From Acidimicrobiia bacterium (lineage in GTDB: Bacteria > Actinomycetota > Acidimicrobiia > Acidimicrobiales > Bin134): 36,221 bases of DNA. Location of the stretch: positions 1 through 36,221 of the forward strand of contig JAJDTA010000217.1 of the NCBI GenBank assembly GCA_022827405.1, written 5' to 3'. The notes under the pieces were generated by a model. That model saw nothing but the letters and a program-made list of their open reading frames with translations. It did no database searches and was not told the DNA's origin. Positions 1 through 7,591 of this stretch are shown piece after piece. The translations under genes were made by a program, and so were the position numbers. Numbering within the stretch: position 1 is the first letter of the stretch; every line of letters starts with the position of its first letter.

Positions 1-50
1 ACCGTTACCCTGTGGGTGGGTTTTACAATTGGTTTCGGGTTTTAAAATGG

Positions 51-71
51 CCCCCCCCCCCCCCCCCCCCC
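51..71. repeat. Poly-C homopolymer near the left end
   Basis: Twenty-one consecutive C residues lie just before the stop codon of the cytochrome c gene. The 50 bases to the left contain short T- and G-rich runs and no coding signal. A run this long at the extreme end of a contig is more likely an assembly or sequencing artefact than a biological feature, although homopolymer tracts do occur in genomes. Nothing else is visible in bases 1-72. Confidence 0.9.
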
Positions 72-72
72 G

Positions 73-450
73 TCAGAGAACCTCGTTGATGTAGCGGAGC
101 ACGGCGTCGATCTCGCCCGCCGACAACAGCCCTCCGAAGGCCGGCATGCGGTCTTTCCCGTCAGCCACCACCGCAGCGGCATCAGCGAGATCGGGATACG
201 CCTCCACCAGCCGGCCCTGATTCAAGCGGGGGCCATTGCCAGTCCCGCTGCCATCGCCGTCGTGACACGATGAGCACCGGTCGATGTACACCGACCGACC
301 GGCCACCATTACCGGATCCGGAGTTCCGTCAGGTCCGAGCCCCACCTCGGGAGAAGATGCCGACCCGCAACCCGCGGCGATGGCTAGCAGCAAAGCCAGT
401 GCCGCCAGCCAATGGGCAATAGCTTTCCCTCTGGCCACCAGTGGGAACAT
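73..450 (-). CDS. Lipoprotein c-type cytochrome (monoheme)
   Basis: This is a small electron-transfer protein, probably tethered to the outer face of the membrane. From the ATG at 450 (125 aa) it opens with a short basic segment and a hydrophobic helix ending in a lipobox-like AAGC (Cys28). A linker follows, then a class I cytochrome c fold with heme motif CSSCH at residues 59-63 and a likely axial Met in RMPAF (Met102). The C-terminal helix, ending in YINEVL, is typical of CxxCH domains. The frame stays open upstream, but that part would lie opposite a small plus-strand gene and spoil the signal peptide, so I chose 450. No clear Shine-Dalgarno sequence precedes it. It is the last gene of the minus-strand block; its redox partner is not in the window. 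Confidence 0.85.
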   Translation of the reverse strand: MFPLVARGKAIAHWLAALALLLAIAAGCGSASSPEVGLGPDGTPDPVMVAGRSVYIDRCSSCHDGDGSGTGNGPRLNQGRLVEAYPDLADAAAVVADGKDRMPAFGGLLSAGEIDAVLRYINEVL

Positions 451-569
451 ACTGGGATATCGGCTTTGACCCCACACGGAAGCATCGGCGCACCCGATTC
501 GACTACTGGTATGTGGTCGTCGGCCTGCTGGTCTGCGTGGGACTGATCCTGTGGGCACTGCTGGGCTAG
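441..569 (+). CDS. Small single-pass membrane protein (42 aa)
   Basis: This short plus-strand frame from GTG 441 to TAG 567-569 encodes a basic, aromatic front half (motifs DPTRKHRR and FDYWY) followed by one hydrophobic helix, VVVGLLVCVGLILWALLG, at the very C-terminus. Nearly all codons in the second half end in G or C, as expected for a real gene in this genome. It runs head to head with the cytochrome c gene, overlapping its start by about 10 bases, and converges on yraN with 7 bases between stops. GTG is the only usual start in frame and no Shine-Dalgarno sequence is seen, so the start is uncertain. It might be a conserved small membrane protein or a chance frame; function unknown. Confidence 0.5.
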   Translation: MGTYWDIGFDPTRKHRRTRFDYWYVVVGLLVCVGLILWALLG

Positions 570-576
570 TGGCCAC

Positions 577-921
577 CTAGAACGCGGCCTCAAGCACCCG
601 CAGATCTCGGCCCACGACCTCGGCAACATCAAATCGAAGCCGCACTGCTCCCGTGCGCTCCTGCTCAGACAGCCACTGAGCGGCCAACCGGCGTATTCGC
701 CGCTGCTTCTGCCAACCAACCGCTTCGGCTGGCGAACCGAAGGCGTTCGAAGACCGGGTCTTGACTTCGCACACGACAACCACAGGCCCACGCCGCACGA
801 TCACATCCAACTCGCCGCGGCTGCACCGCCAGTTGCGTTCAAGAATCTCGAACCCGTGGCGGAGATACCACCGCACCACACGGTCTTCTCCCCAACGGCC
901 CAGCGCCTGCTTGTATGCCAT
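577..921 (-). CDS. yraN: YraN/UPF0102 family nuclease-like protein
   Basis: A 114-residue protein of the YraN (UPF0102) family, which has a restriction-endonuclease-like fold and poorly understood function. The family signature is clear: the GRWGED opening, RNWRC, GELDVIV and CEVKTR, which supply the acidic and Lys residues of a PD-(D/E)XK-type site. The frame extends upstream, but homology begins at MAYKQALG (ATG 921), preceded by a G-rich GGTGGGGG that may serve as ribosome binding site. The gene lies 34 bases downstream of rplS on the same strand, a common neighbourhood for this family. Family assignment is firm; the cellular role is not. Confidence 0.9.
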   Translation of the reverse strand: MAYKQALGRWGEDRVVRWYLRHGFEILERNWRCSRGELDVIVRRGPVVVVCEVKTRSSNAFGSPAEAVGWQKQRRIRRLAAQWLSEQERTGAVRLRFDVAEVVGRDLRVLEAAF

Positions 922-955
922 GCCCCCACCGTACGCATGGGGAGTGACAGTTGGG

Positions 956-1300
956 CTAGAAGCGCTTTTCCTTGACCCGGGCGGCCCGGCCGATGCGGTC
1001 GCGCAGGTAATAGAGCTTGGCCCGGCGCACATCGCCGCGGGCACCGACATCGATCTTGGCGATAATGGGCGAATGGACTGGAAAAGTACGCTCCACTCCC
1101 ACTCCGAAGCTCACCTTACGCACGGTGAAGGATTCCCGGATCCCGCTGCCCTGGCGGCGGATGACCACTCCCTCAAAGATCTGAACTCGCTCGCGGTTGC
1201 CCTCAACAACCCGGACATGCACCTTGACGGTGTCGCCGGAACTGAAATCAGGAATGTCGGATCGTCTGGTTTGGCGATCAACGATGTCGGTGGGATTCAT
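956..1300 (-). CDS. rplS: 50S ribosomal protein L19
   Basis: Ribosomal protein L19 (114 aa), which sits at the interface of the large and small subunits. The whole protein fits the family: N-terminal MNPTDIVD, the [12 protein letters not shown] segment, the EGVVIRRQG loop, the [15 protein letters not shown] stretch and the basic C-terminus [16 protein letters not shown]. Length is normal. A GAGG lies just upstream of the ATG. It follows trmD with a 73-base gap on the same strand, completing the conserved rpsP-khpA-rimM-trmD-rplS order. Confidence 0.97.
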   Translation of the reverse strand: MNPTDIVDRQTRRSDIPDFSSGDTVKVHVRVVEGNRERVQIFEGVVIRRQGSGIRESFTVRKVSFGVGVERTFPVHSPIIAKIDVGARGDVRRAKLYYLRDRIGRAARVKEKRF

Positions 1301-1373
1301 GGCACGCCTCGTGTGAGTACTTCAGCGCCCAACTCAGGCTTTGGGGCGCGACTAGTAATCATATCCTCATCGC

Positions 1374-2096
1374 TCAGGCGAGGCCGAACTCTTCCAAGAG
1401 CGCTTGCTCGTTTTCGGTCAAACCACCGCGGGCGTCGATGAGGTCCGGTCGCAGGGCTTTTGTTCGGGCCAGCGACTGGGCCTTTCGCCAGCGATCCACC
1501 CGACCGTGGTCTCCCGACCGCAACACTTCGGGCACGGTCCAGCCCCGGAACTCGGCGGGTCGGGTGTAGTGGGGGTATTCCAGCAGCCCATCGCTGAACG
1601 ACTCATCGGCGGCGGAAAGCTCATTGCCCAGCACGCCGGGAACCAGCCGTCCTACGGCCTCGATAACCGCCATCGCGCCCACCTCGCCGCCAGCCAGCAC
1701 GAAGTCCCCGAGCGACAGTTCTCCGTCAACCAGATGATTTCGAACTCGCTGATCCACTCCCTCATAGCGACCGCAAAGCAGTGAGAAACCGTCTTGGCTG
1801 GCCAATTCCTGGGCCACCGCTTGATCGAATCGACGACCAGCCGGCCCCAGCAGAAGCAGGGGTCGAGGCGGATCGGCCTGTTCGACCGAATTGAACAAAG
1901 GCTCCGGCATCATGACCATGCCCGCACCTCCGCCGAACGGGGCGTCGTCAACCGAACGGTGGGGGTCTCCCGCGCCCCGCCTGAGGTCGTGAACCCGCAC
2001 CTCGAGGCGGCCCTGCTCCACCGCCCTCCCGATTACCCCGAAATCCAAGAACACCTCAAACATCGAGGGAAAAATGGTGAAGATATCGACTCTCAT
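1374..2096 (-). CDS. trmD: tRNA (guanine-N1)-methyltransferase TrmD
   Basis: TrmD methylates G37 of tRNAs reading CUN, CCN and CGG codons using S-adenosylmethionine, which prevents +1 frameshifting. The 240-residue product begins MRVDIFTIFP and carries the SPOUT-family knot motifs: LLLGPAGRRFDQ, LLCGRYEGVDQRV and GDFVLAGGEVGAM. Its C-terminal domain contains EYPHYTRPAEFRG and is rich in basic residues. The ATG overlaps the rimM stop in an ATGA, so the two are probably translationally coupled. It is a normal family member. Confidence 0.97.
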   Translation of the reverse strand: MRVDIFTIFPSMFEVFLDFGVIGRAVEQGRLEVRVHDLRRGAGDPHRSVDDAPFGGGAGMVMMPEPLFNSVEQADPPRPLLLLGPAGRRFDQAVAQELASQDGFSLLCGRYEGVDQRVRNHLVDGELSLGDFVLAGGEVGAMAVIEAVGRLVPGVLGNELSAADESFSDGLLEYPHYTRPAEFRGWTVPEVLRSGDHGRVDRWRKAQSLARTKALRPDLIDARGGLTENEQALLEEFGLA

Positions 2097-2560
2097 GAGT
2101 CGTCGAACAGGCCCGCGGGGACATCCACAATCAATCGATCCCCCGTGTGCTCCAGCAAGAAGGTAAGGGGTACCAGGGCCCCGGATTCCAAGACCAGCAA
2201 GTCGCTGGCCGGATTGGCTTGTACGGCTTCAACCCGGCCCCGCTCTGTGCCGTCGTTTTCGCACACCATCATGCCGATCAGCTCATGGACCCACAGCTCA
2301 TCGGGGTCGACGATGGGCTCGGCTTTCAGCGCCTGGCCTCTCAGGGATTCAGCGGCCTGTCGATCCTGGACCTCGGCGAATTGCACAATCCAGCGATGCT
2401 GAAATGGTCGGGCTCCTGCCACGGTGAATTCTCCGGGATCAGCGCAGAGCACTGATCCCGCTTCCAGCCGCTCGGCACGGTTGGTCCACAGCGTGACCAC
2501 GACCTCGCCCCGGATCCCATGAGCCCGGTCGATGCGGCCAACCTCGAGCAGAGGAGGCAC
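2093..2560 (-). CDS. rimM: Ribosome maturation factor RimM
   Basis: RimM helps mature the 3' domain of 16S rRNA and binds S19. The 155-residue protein has the N-terminal RimM barrel (LEVGRIDRAHGIRGEVVV), then the linker and the PRC-barrel (DELWVHELIGMMVCENDG), ending LIVDVPAGLFDDS. The start is a GTG at 2560 with only a weak upstream ribosome site. Its TGA overlaps the trmD ATG by four bases. Length and domain order are standard. Confidence 0.95.
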   Translation of the reverse strand: MPPLLEVGRIDRAHGIRGEVVVTLWTNRAERLEAGSVLCADPGEFTVAGARPFQHRWIVQFAEVQDRQAAESLRGQALKAEPIVDPDELWVHELIGMMVCENDGTERGRVEAVQANPASDLLVLESGALVPLTFLLEHTGDRLIVDVPAGLFDDS

Positions 2561-2579
2561 GCTCGGCGCTTTCGGACGT

Positions 2580-2918
2580 TTAGTCGACGAACTCGACGTC
2601 GACGAAGCTTCCGTCTTTGCTGGCTGCTGCTCGCACGAGGGTGCGGATGGAGTTGGCCACTCGACCGCGGCGGCCGATGACCCGTCCCATGTCGCCTTCG
2701 GCCACGGTTACCTCCAGCGCCACCGTACCCTGCCGTTCGACCACCTCAACCTCAACCTCATCGGGATTCTCCACAACCGACTTCACCAGGTATTCCAGAA
2801 CATTGCGGGCGGTTGGCACTCCGATGGTGTTGATGTCGCCCTGCTCGTCGAATTCGTCGTCGTCGTAGCCGTCGTCGTCGAATTCCTCGTCCTCAACTCT
2901 CAAGTCGGTGTCGCTCAC
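2580..2918 (-). CDS. khpA: KH-domain RNA-binding protein KhpA with acidic N-terminal extension
   Basis: A single KH-domain protein of the KhpA/YlqC family, whose members bind RNA and affect cell division and growth in Gram-positive bacteria. The KH core runs from about residue 36 (ARNVLEYLVKSVVENPDEV) and has the RNA-binding GxxG loop IGRRG at 81-85. Family members are usually about 75-80 aa; this one is 112 because the first 33 residues form an acidic tail, with 16 of the first 28 being Asp or Glu. The ATG overlaps the rpsP stop (ATGA), which supports the long start over an internal one. Position between rpsP and rimM is classic. Confidence 0.92.
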   Translation of the reverse strand: MSDTDLRVEDEEFDDDGYDDDEFDEQGDINTIGVPTARNVLEYLVKSVVENPDEVEVEVVERQGTVALEVTVAEGDMGRVIGRRGRVANSIRTLVRAAASKDGSFVDVEFVD

Positions 2919-3478
2919 GATTCCCCGCCCTCGGCTTTCTCGGTGTCTTGCTCCGCAGTTTCGTTTGTCTCGGTCGCGTCGTCCGCAGCTTCGCCAGCAT
3001 CGGTGGCGGCGTTCGCAGATCCCTCGGACTCGGTTGCGGCGTCCGCAGCTTCGTCCGTCTCGGTCGCGTCCTCGGCAGCTTCGCCAGCTTCGGTTGCGGC
3101 GTCCGCAGCTTCCTCGTTCGCTTCCTCCGATTCCGGCTCGGCAGTGGCGCTACTCGGTTCGGCTGAAGCGGCCGTGGTCACTATCGCAGGGCGCTGATCA
3201 GCCACCTGGGCCGGCCCTTCAACACCGGTGAACTCCGCCCACGCCCCGGAGATAACCAAGAGTTTCTGTACCCGCTCGCTCGGCTGGGCGCCATGGCGCA
3301 GCCAGTGCAGCGCCCGCTCGTTGTCGATCTCCACCAGCGACGGCTCTTGGCGGGGGTTGTAGGTACCCACAATCTCGATGAACCGCCCATTGCGGGCCTT
3401 GCGGGAATCAGCGGCCACGACGCGATAGGTGGGCTGCTTCTTCTTGCCCATCCGCATCAGCCGGAGTCTTACTGCCAC
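2915..3478 (-). CDS. rpsP: 30S ribosomal protein S16 with long acidic C-terminal tail
   Basis: S16 is an assembly protein of the 30S body. Residues 1-85 are canonical: AVRLRLMRMGKKKQPTYRVV, then RFIEIVGTYNPRQEP and WLRHGAQPSERVQKLL. A roughly 80-residue tail follows, made of near-repeats of Ala, Glu, Asp and Thr (EAADAATE, EAAEDATE, EAADDATE). Actinobacterial S16 proteins often have C-terminal extensions, but this one is strongly acidic, which is odd for an rRNA-binding protein. The start is GTG 3478. The gap to ffh (3479-3617) holds small GC-rich palindromes but no terminator with a T run that I can defend. Confidence 0.95.
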   Translation of the reverse strand: MAVRLRLMRMGKKKQPTYRVVAADSRKARNGRFIEIVGTYNPRQEPSLVEIDNERALHWLRHGAQPSERVQKLLVISGAWAEFTGVEGPAQVADQRPAIVTTAASAEPSSATAEPESEEANEEAADAATEAGEAAEDATETDEAADAATESEGSANAATDAGEAADDATETNETAEQDTEKAEGGES

Positions 3479-3617
3479 GAGCCAGTCAGCCCTTCTGTCT
3501 TCTTGGATCCATTAGGCGTCCTGAGCCCAATTGGCCCCTCATCAGTGCCCGTGCAGGCACGAAACCGGCGCCGGCCGCCGGAATAGGGAAACTCTACCCG
3601 TCGAAAATCCCTGTGGG

Positions 3618-5051
3618 CTACCTCAGGGAGGAGAGATCGAATTCGCCGTCCTCCAAGCCCGGCAACGTCAACTTGGGCTTGCCCGACTTCTTCTGCTGGC
3701 TGCCCGGCGGGGTCACTCGACTCCCCTTGCGACCCTTCTTGGGCTTCTTTCGGCCCGAACCCGGCCCCTTGCCACCGCCCATCTTCTTCATCATCCGCTG
3801 GACCTCGCTGAACTGCCGCAGAAGCTGGGAGACTTCAGAAGGACGGGTTCCCGAGCCGGCGGCGATCCGCTGACGGCGAGAGCCGTCGATGACGCGGGGG
3901 GTAGCCCGCTCATGGGGGGTCATCGAACAGATGATGGCCTCTACCTGGGCGATTCGCTCGTCTTCTATCTCGGCTTTGCGCAACTCGGGGGGAGCCCCGG
4001 GGAGCATCCCCACCAGGTTTTGGAGCGAGCCCATCTTCTTGAGTTGGCGCATCTGCTCTAGGAAGTCCTCCAGCGTGAACTCGCCTTCCAGTAGCTTGGC
4101 CGCGGTCGCCTCCGCCTCGGCCTCCTCATACACCTGCTCGGCCTTCTCGATCAGCGTGAGCACATCGCCCATGCCGAGGATCCGGCTGGCCACCCGGTCG
4201 GGGTGGAACAACTCGAACTCGTCAATCTTCTCGCCGGTCGAGGAGAAGGCGATGGGCCGACCCACCACCTCTTTCACCGACAGCGCCGCGCCTCCCCGGG
4301 CGTCCCCGTCCACCTTGGTGAGGATCACGCCGTCGAGTTCGAGAACGGCATGGAACGTCTCGGCGGTGGTCACCGCGTCTTGGCCGGTCATGGCGTCGAC
4401 CACCAAGAAGGTGTAGTGGGGTTCGATGGCGTCGGATATCCGCCCGACCTGATCCATCATCTCGTCGTCGATGGCCAATCGCCCGGCGGTGTCGCAGATC
4501 ACCACATCCCGGTTGGAGGCCAAGGCCTCGGCCACTCCCCGTCGGGCCACTGCGACCGGATCGGAAGGCTCGCTGAACACCGGAACCCCGATGCCCTCAC
4601 CGAGGGTGCGGAGCTGCTCGACCGCCGCCGGCCGCTGCAAGTCGGCCCCCACCAGCATCGGGTTGCGGCCTTGTTGTTTGAACCAGGAGGCCAGCTTGGC
4701 CGCGTTGGTGGTCTTGCCCGAGCCCTGGAGCCCGGCCAACAGCACCACCGTGGGGGGCTTGGCTGGATGGGTGATCTCCAGGGACTCACCGCCCAGGGTG
4801 GCGATCAGCTCCTCATGGACGAACTTGATCACCTGCTGAACGGGGTTCAGCGCCTTGTGGACCTCGGCCCCCACGCACCGCTGGCGAACCCTCTCCTGGA
4901 AGCCGCGGACCACATGGAGGTTGACATCGGCCTCCAGTAGGGCGAGGCGAATCTCCCGCAGCACCTCGTCTACGTCGCTCTCCCGCAGCGTCCCCAAGCC
5001 CCGTAGGCGCTTGAATATGCCCTCGAACCGGTTGCTCAGCGTGTCGAACAT
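3618..5051 (-). CDS. ffh: Signal recognition particle GTPase Ffh (SRP54)
   Basis: Ffh is the protein core of the signal recognition particle; it binds signal peptides and docks with FtsY. The 477-residue product has the N-domain helices (1-90), a P-loop GLQGSGKTT at about 107-115, the DTAGRL G3 motif and the TKVDGDARGG G4 region. A Met-rich M domain follows with RVIDGSRRQRIAAGSGT for 4.5S RNA binding. The tail is very basic (GSGRKKPKKGRKGS). The gene sits 71 bases after ftsY on the same strand, so both halves of the targeting pathway are adjacent. No strong Shine-Dalgarno sequence precedes the ATG. Confidence 0.97.
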   Translation of the reverse strand: MFDTLSNRFEGIFKRLRGLGTLRESDVDEVLREIRLALLEADVNLHVVRGFQERVRQRCVGAEVHKALNPVQQVIKFVHEELIATLGGESLEITHPAKPPTVVLLAGLQGSGKTTNAAKLASWFKQQGRNPMLVGADLQRPAAVEQLRTLGEGIGVPVFSEPSDPVAVARRGVAEALASNRDVVICDTAGRLAIDDEMMDQVGRISDAIEPHYTFLVVDAMTGQDAVTTAETFHAVLELDGVILTKVDGDARGGAALSVKEVVGRPIAFSSTGEKIDEFELFHPDRVASRILGMGDVLTLIEKAEQVYEEAEAEATAAKLLEGEFTLEDFLEQMRQLKKMGSLQNLVGMLPGAPPELRKAEIEDERIAQVEAIICSMTPHERATPRVIDGSRRQRIAAGSGTRPSEVSQLLRQFSEVQRMMKKMGGGKGPGSGRKKPKKGRKGSRVTPPGSQQKKSGKPKLTLPGLEDGEFDLSSLR

Positions 5052-5122
5052 GGGCCGCCCAGACTACGCGCTAGCGGTATGGATTAGACATCCGACAGAC
5101 AGGGAACCGCCAGGAGAGCCCA

Positions 5123-6157
5123 TTAGGAGAGCAGAGCCTCAACAAATTCGACGGCGTCGAATTCGACCAAGTCTCCGACACCCTCCCCCAGGCCCACCAG
5201 CTTCACCGGGATGTCCAGCTCATTCTGCACGGCCATCACGATGCCGCCCTTGGCCGACCCGTCGAGCTTGGTAAGCACGACACCGGTCAGCTCTGCCGTC
5301 TCGGTGAACCGGCGGGCTTGGCTCAAGCCGTTCTGACCGGTGCTGGCGTCGATCACCAGCAGCACCTCGGTGACGCGGCCCGGCCCTTTGCTGGCCACCC
5401 GATAGATCTTGGCCAGCTCATCCATCAGGTTGGTGCGAGTGTGCAGGCGTCCGGCGGTATCGGCCATTACCAGCGGCACCCCCGCGGCTGAAGCGTGCTC
5501 GATGGCGTCGTAGACCACCGAGCTGGGATCGGCGCCCTCAGCCCCCCGCACCAGCTCGGCCCCCGACCGGTCGGCCCACTGGCCAAGCTGTTCGACGGCC
5601 GCCGCTCTAAAGGTATCGCCCGCGGCCAGCACAACCTTGCGGCCGCCCTGTGCCTCTCGGGCGGCCAGCTTGCCAATGGTGGTGGTCTTGCCCGCGCCGT
5701 TCACCCCCACGAAGAGCCACACCGCGGGGTCGCCGTCGGCCCGCAGCTCCAGATCCCTGCCGCCCAGGTTTTCAACCAACTGGCCTTTGAGCAGGGCCAC
5801 CAGCGCGTCGGCGTCGGTGACCTTTTCGTCCTTGGCCCGCTCCTTCAACCGGTCGAGCAGCGCGGTGGTGGCCCCCACTCCGGCGTCGGCCAGAATCAAC
5901 GCCTCCTCCAGATCCTCCCAGGTAGCCTCGTCCACCCCCCGGGAGGCCACCGACGACAAAAAGCCGGTAAACGCCCCTCGAGCCGAGGACAGTCGATTGC
6001 GAAAACTGGTCCGCCCGGTGACCGATTCGGGCTCGGTTTCCGACTCGGGCTCGGTTTCCGACTCAGGCTCGGGCTCGGGCTCGACAGCAGTCTCAAACTC
6101 GAGTTCCTCCTCGGCAATGGCCGGTTCGCTCCTCTTCGGCCTTCGGCGAAGCGCCAT
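5123..6157 (-). CDS. ftsY: Signal recognition particle receptor FtsY
   Basis: FtsY is the membrane-associated SRP receptor GTPase. The 344-residue protein starts with a basic patch (MALRRRPKR) and an acidic A-domain holding three near-copies of EPESET (about residues 29-45), encoded by imperfect 18-base repeats near 6026-6080. The NG domain follows: P-loop GVNGAGKTT at 151-159, DTFRAAA, DTAGRL and the TKLDGSAKGG region, ending GLGEGVGDLVEFD. Its ATG shares one base with the stop of the upstream protease (TAATG), implying coupled translation. There is no transmembrane helix, as in most FtsY. Confidence 0.97.
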   Translation of the reverse strand: MALRRRPKRSEPAIAEEELEFETAVEPEPEPESETEPESETEPESVTGRTSFRNRLSSARGAFTGFLSSVASRGVDEATWEDLEEALILADAGVGATTALLDRLKERAKDEKVTDADALVALLKGQLVENLGGRDLELRADGDPAVWLFVGVNGAGKTTTIGKLAAREAQGGRKVVLAAGDTFRAAAVEQLGQWADRSGAELVRGAEGADPSSVVYDAIEHASAAGVPLVMADTAGRLHTRTNLMDELAKIYRVASKGPGRVTEVLLVIDASTGQNGLSQARRFTETAELTGVVLTKLDGSAKGGIVMAVQNELDIPVKLVGLGEGVGDLVEFDAVEFVEALLS

Positions 6158-7575
6158 TATTCCTCGGGCTCTTCATCAGGCAGAGAGCCGATCACCACGG
6201 TGAGCGTGATGGACTCGCCGTCGCGCACCACTCCTAGCTCTACCTCGGTCCCCGGTGCCCGGAACTGAACCTTGGCGGCCAACTCGGTAAACGTCGACAC
6301 CGCCTCACCGTCGATGAGAACAATCAAGTCCCCGGCCATCAACCCGGCCCGGTCAGCGGGAGTGTCGTCGTGCACCTCAATGACGAGAGCGCCGGGCTGG
6401 CCCACCTCGGGATCGGTTCCCGAAACCCCGAGGAAACCCAACTCGGTGCTTTCCCCCGCCAAGATGCGCTGGGCGATGTTCAGGGCGACATCGGATGGTA
6501 TGGCGAAGCCCAAACCGATGTTGCCAATCGAGCCGTCGGTCTGAATGAGGGTGTTCATGCCTATGACCTGGCCAAAGCGGTTGGCCAAGGCGCCTCCTGA
6601 ATTGCCGGGATTGATGGGAGCGTCGGTTTGGATCATCTCCACGAAGGCGCTCTCCCCGGTTCCCTCTCTGACCGCCCGGCCCACGGCGCTGACGATCCCC
6701 GAGGTCACCGACTGCTGCAAACCGAACGGACTGCCCACCGCCACGGCCAGCTGTCCCACCTCAACGGTGGACCGGTCGGCGAACACCGCCGGGGTGAGCG
6801 CGATGTCGGCATCCACCTTCACCAGAGCCACATCGATGGCCGGTGCGGACCCCACCACAACTCCCTCCGCCCGGGTGCCGTCGGCAAACTGAACCCTCAC
6901 CTCCTCGGCTTCACCCACCACATGGGCGTTGGTGAGGATGTGGCCCGACACGTCGTAGATGATCCCCGAACCCTGACCGACGATCAGCGGCCGATCCTCA
7001 AAGCCCTCAGGCAATTCCACCGGGGGCTCCAGTTCATTTTCGGGAGGCAGCTCGCCCTCGGGGCCCAATTCGGGCAGATCTAAATCGGGAAACTCAGCTA
7101 TTTGTTCTTCAGTGGCGACCGCCTCGATGAGAACCACCGAGGGAATTACCGCTCGGGCCACCTCCACAACGGGGTCTACGGGGACGACCGACTCGGTGGA
7201 CTGCTCCGACGGCCCCTGATCCACAGGCGGCACCACCAGCGGCGCCTGAATAGCGGGCGGCTGGCCCTGAGGGGCGCTCACTACCTGCGGCCCGGAGATC
7301 ACCACCACCTCAGGGGGAGGGGTGTCCTGGTTGAAGAAGATGCTCCCCACGCCGATTCCGATGCCCACCAGGCCGAACACCGCCAGCAGCACCGACGCCA
7401 CCAGCATGGTTACCGCGGGATTGCGGGGTCGGTACGACGGATCGTCCGGCGGTACCGAGGCAACCACTTCCACGGCGCGGGGCACGGGCAAATTGCTGGA
7501 TTGGTCGGCTGGGCCTTCCAGTTCCCACCCCAAGGGATCCCACTCCGACCGGGGATCGTCGGGCTCGTTGCTCAT
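6157..7575 (-). CDS. Membrane-anchored HtrA-type (S1C) serine protease with PDZ domain
   Basis: A 472-residue DegP/HtrA-like protease. Residues 1-53 are a hydrophilic cytoplasmic tail; about 55-81 form one transmembrane helix; 82-195 are a Pro/Glu-rich extracytoplasmic linker. The trypsin-like domain holds a full triad: His218 (TNAHVVG), Asp248 (AIDVALVKV) and Ser326 (NPGNSGGAL). A single PDZ domain (about 383-465) follows with the GLMAGDLIVLIDG pattern. Such proteins degrade or refold damaged exported proteins outside the membrane. Its place between smc and ftsY, one base from ftsY, is unusual and suggests co-expression with the secretion machinery; that link is inference. Confidence 0.93.
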   Translation of the reverse strand: MSNEPDDPRSEWDPLGWELEGPADQSSNLPVPRAVEVVASVPPDDPSYRPRNPAVTMLVASVLLAVFGLVGIGIGVGSIFFNQDTPPPEVVVISGPQVVSAPQGQPPAIQAPLVVPPVDQGPSEQSTESVVPVDPVVEVARAVIPSVVLIEAVATEEQIAEFPDLDLPELGPEGELPPENELEPPVELPEGFEDRPLIVGQGSGIIYDVSGHILTNAHVVGEAEEVRVQFADGTRAEGVVVGSAPAIDVALVKVDADIALTPAVFADRSTVEVGQLAVAVGSPFGLQQSVTSGIVSAVGRAVREGTGESAFVEMIQTDAPINPGNSGGALANRFGQVIGMNTLIQTDGSIGNIGLGFAIPSDVALNIAQRILAGESTELGFLGVSGTDPEVGQPGALVIEVHDDTPADRAGLMAGDLIVLIDGEAVSTFTELAAKVQFRAPGTEVELGVVRDGESITLTVVIGSLPDEEPEE

Positions 7576-7591
7576 CGTGTGCGCTGAGTCC

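Noticed and set aside
3479-3617. Terminator or small RNA in the ffh-rpsP gap
   Set aside because: Short palindromes (GTGCC/GGCAC and CCGGCGCCGG) are present, but there is no stable stem with a T run and no recognisable RNA family.
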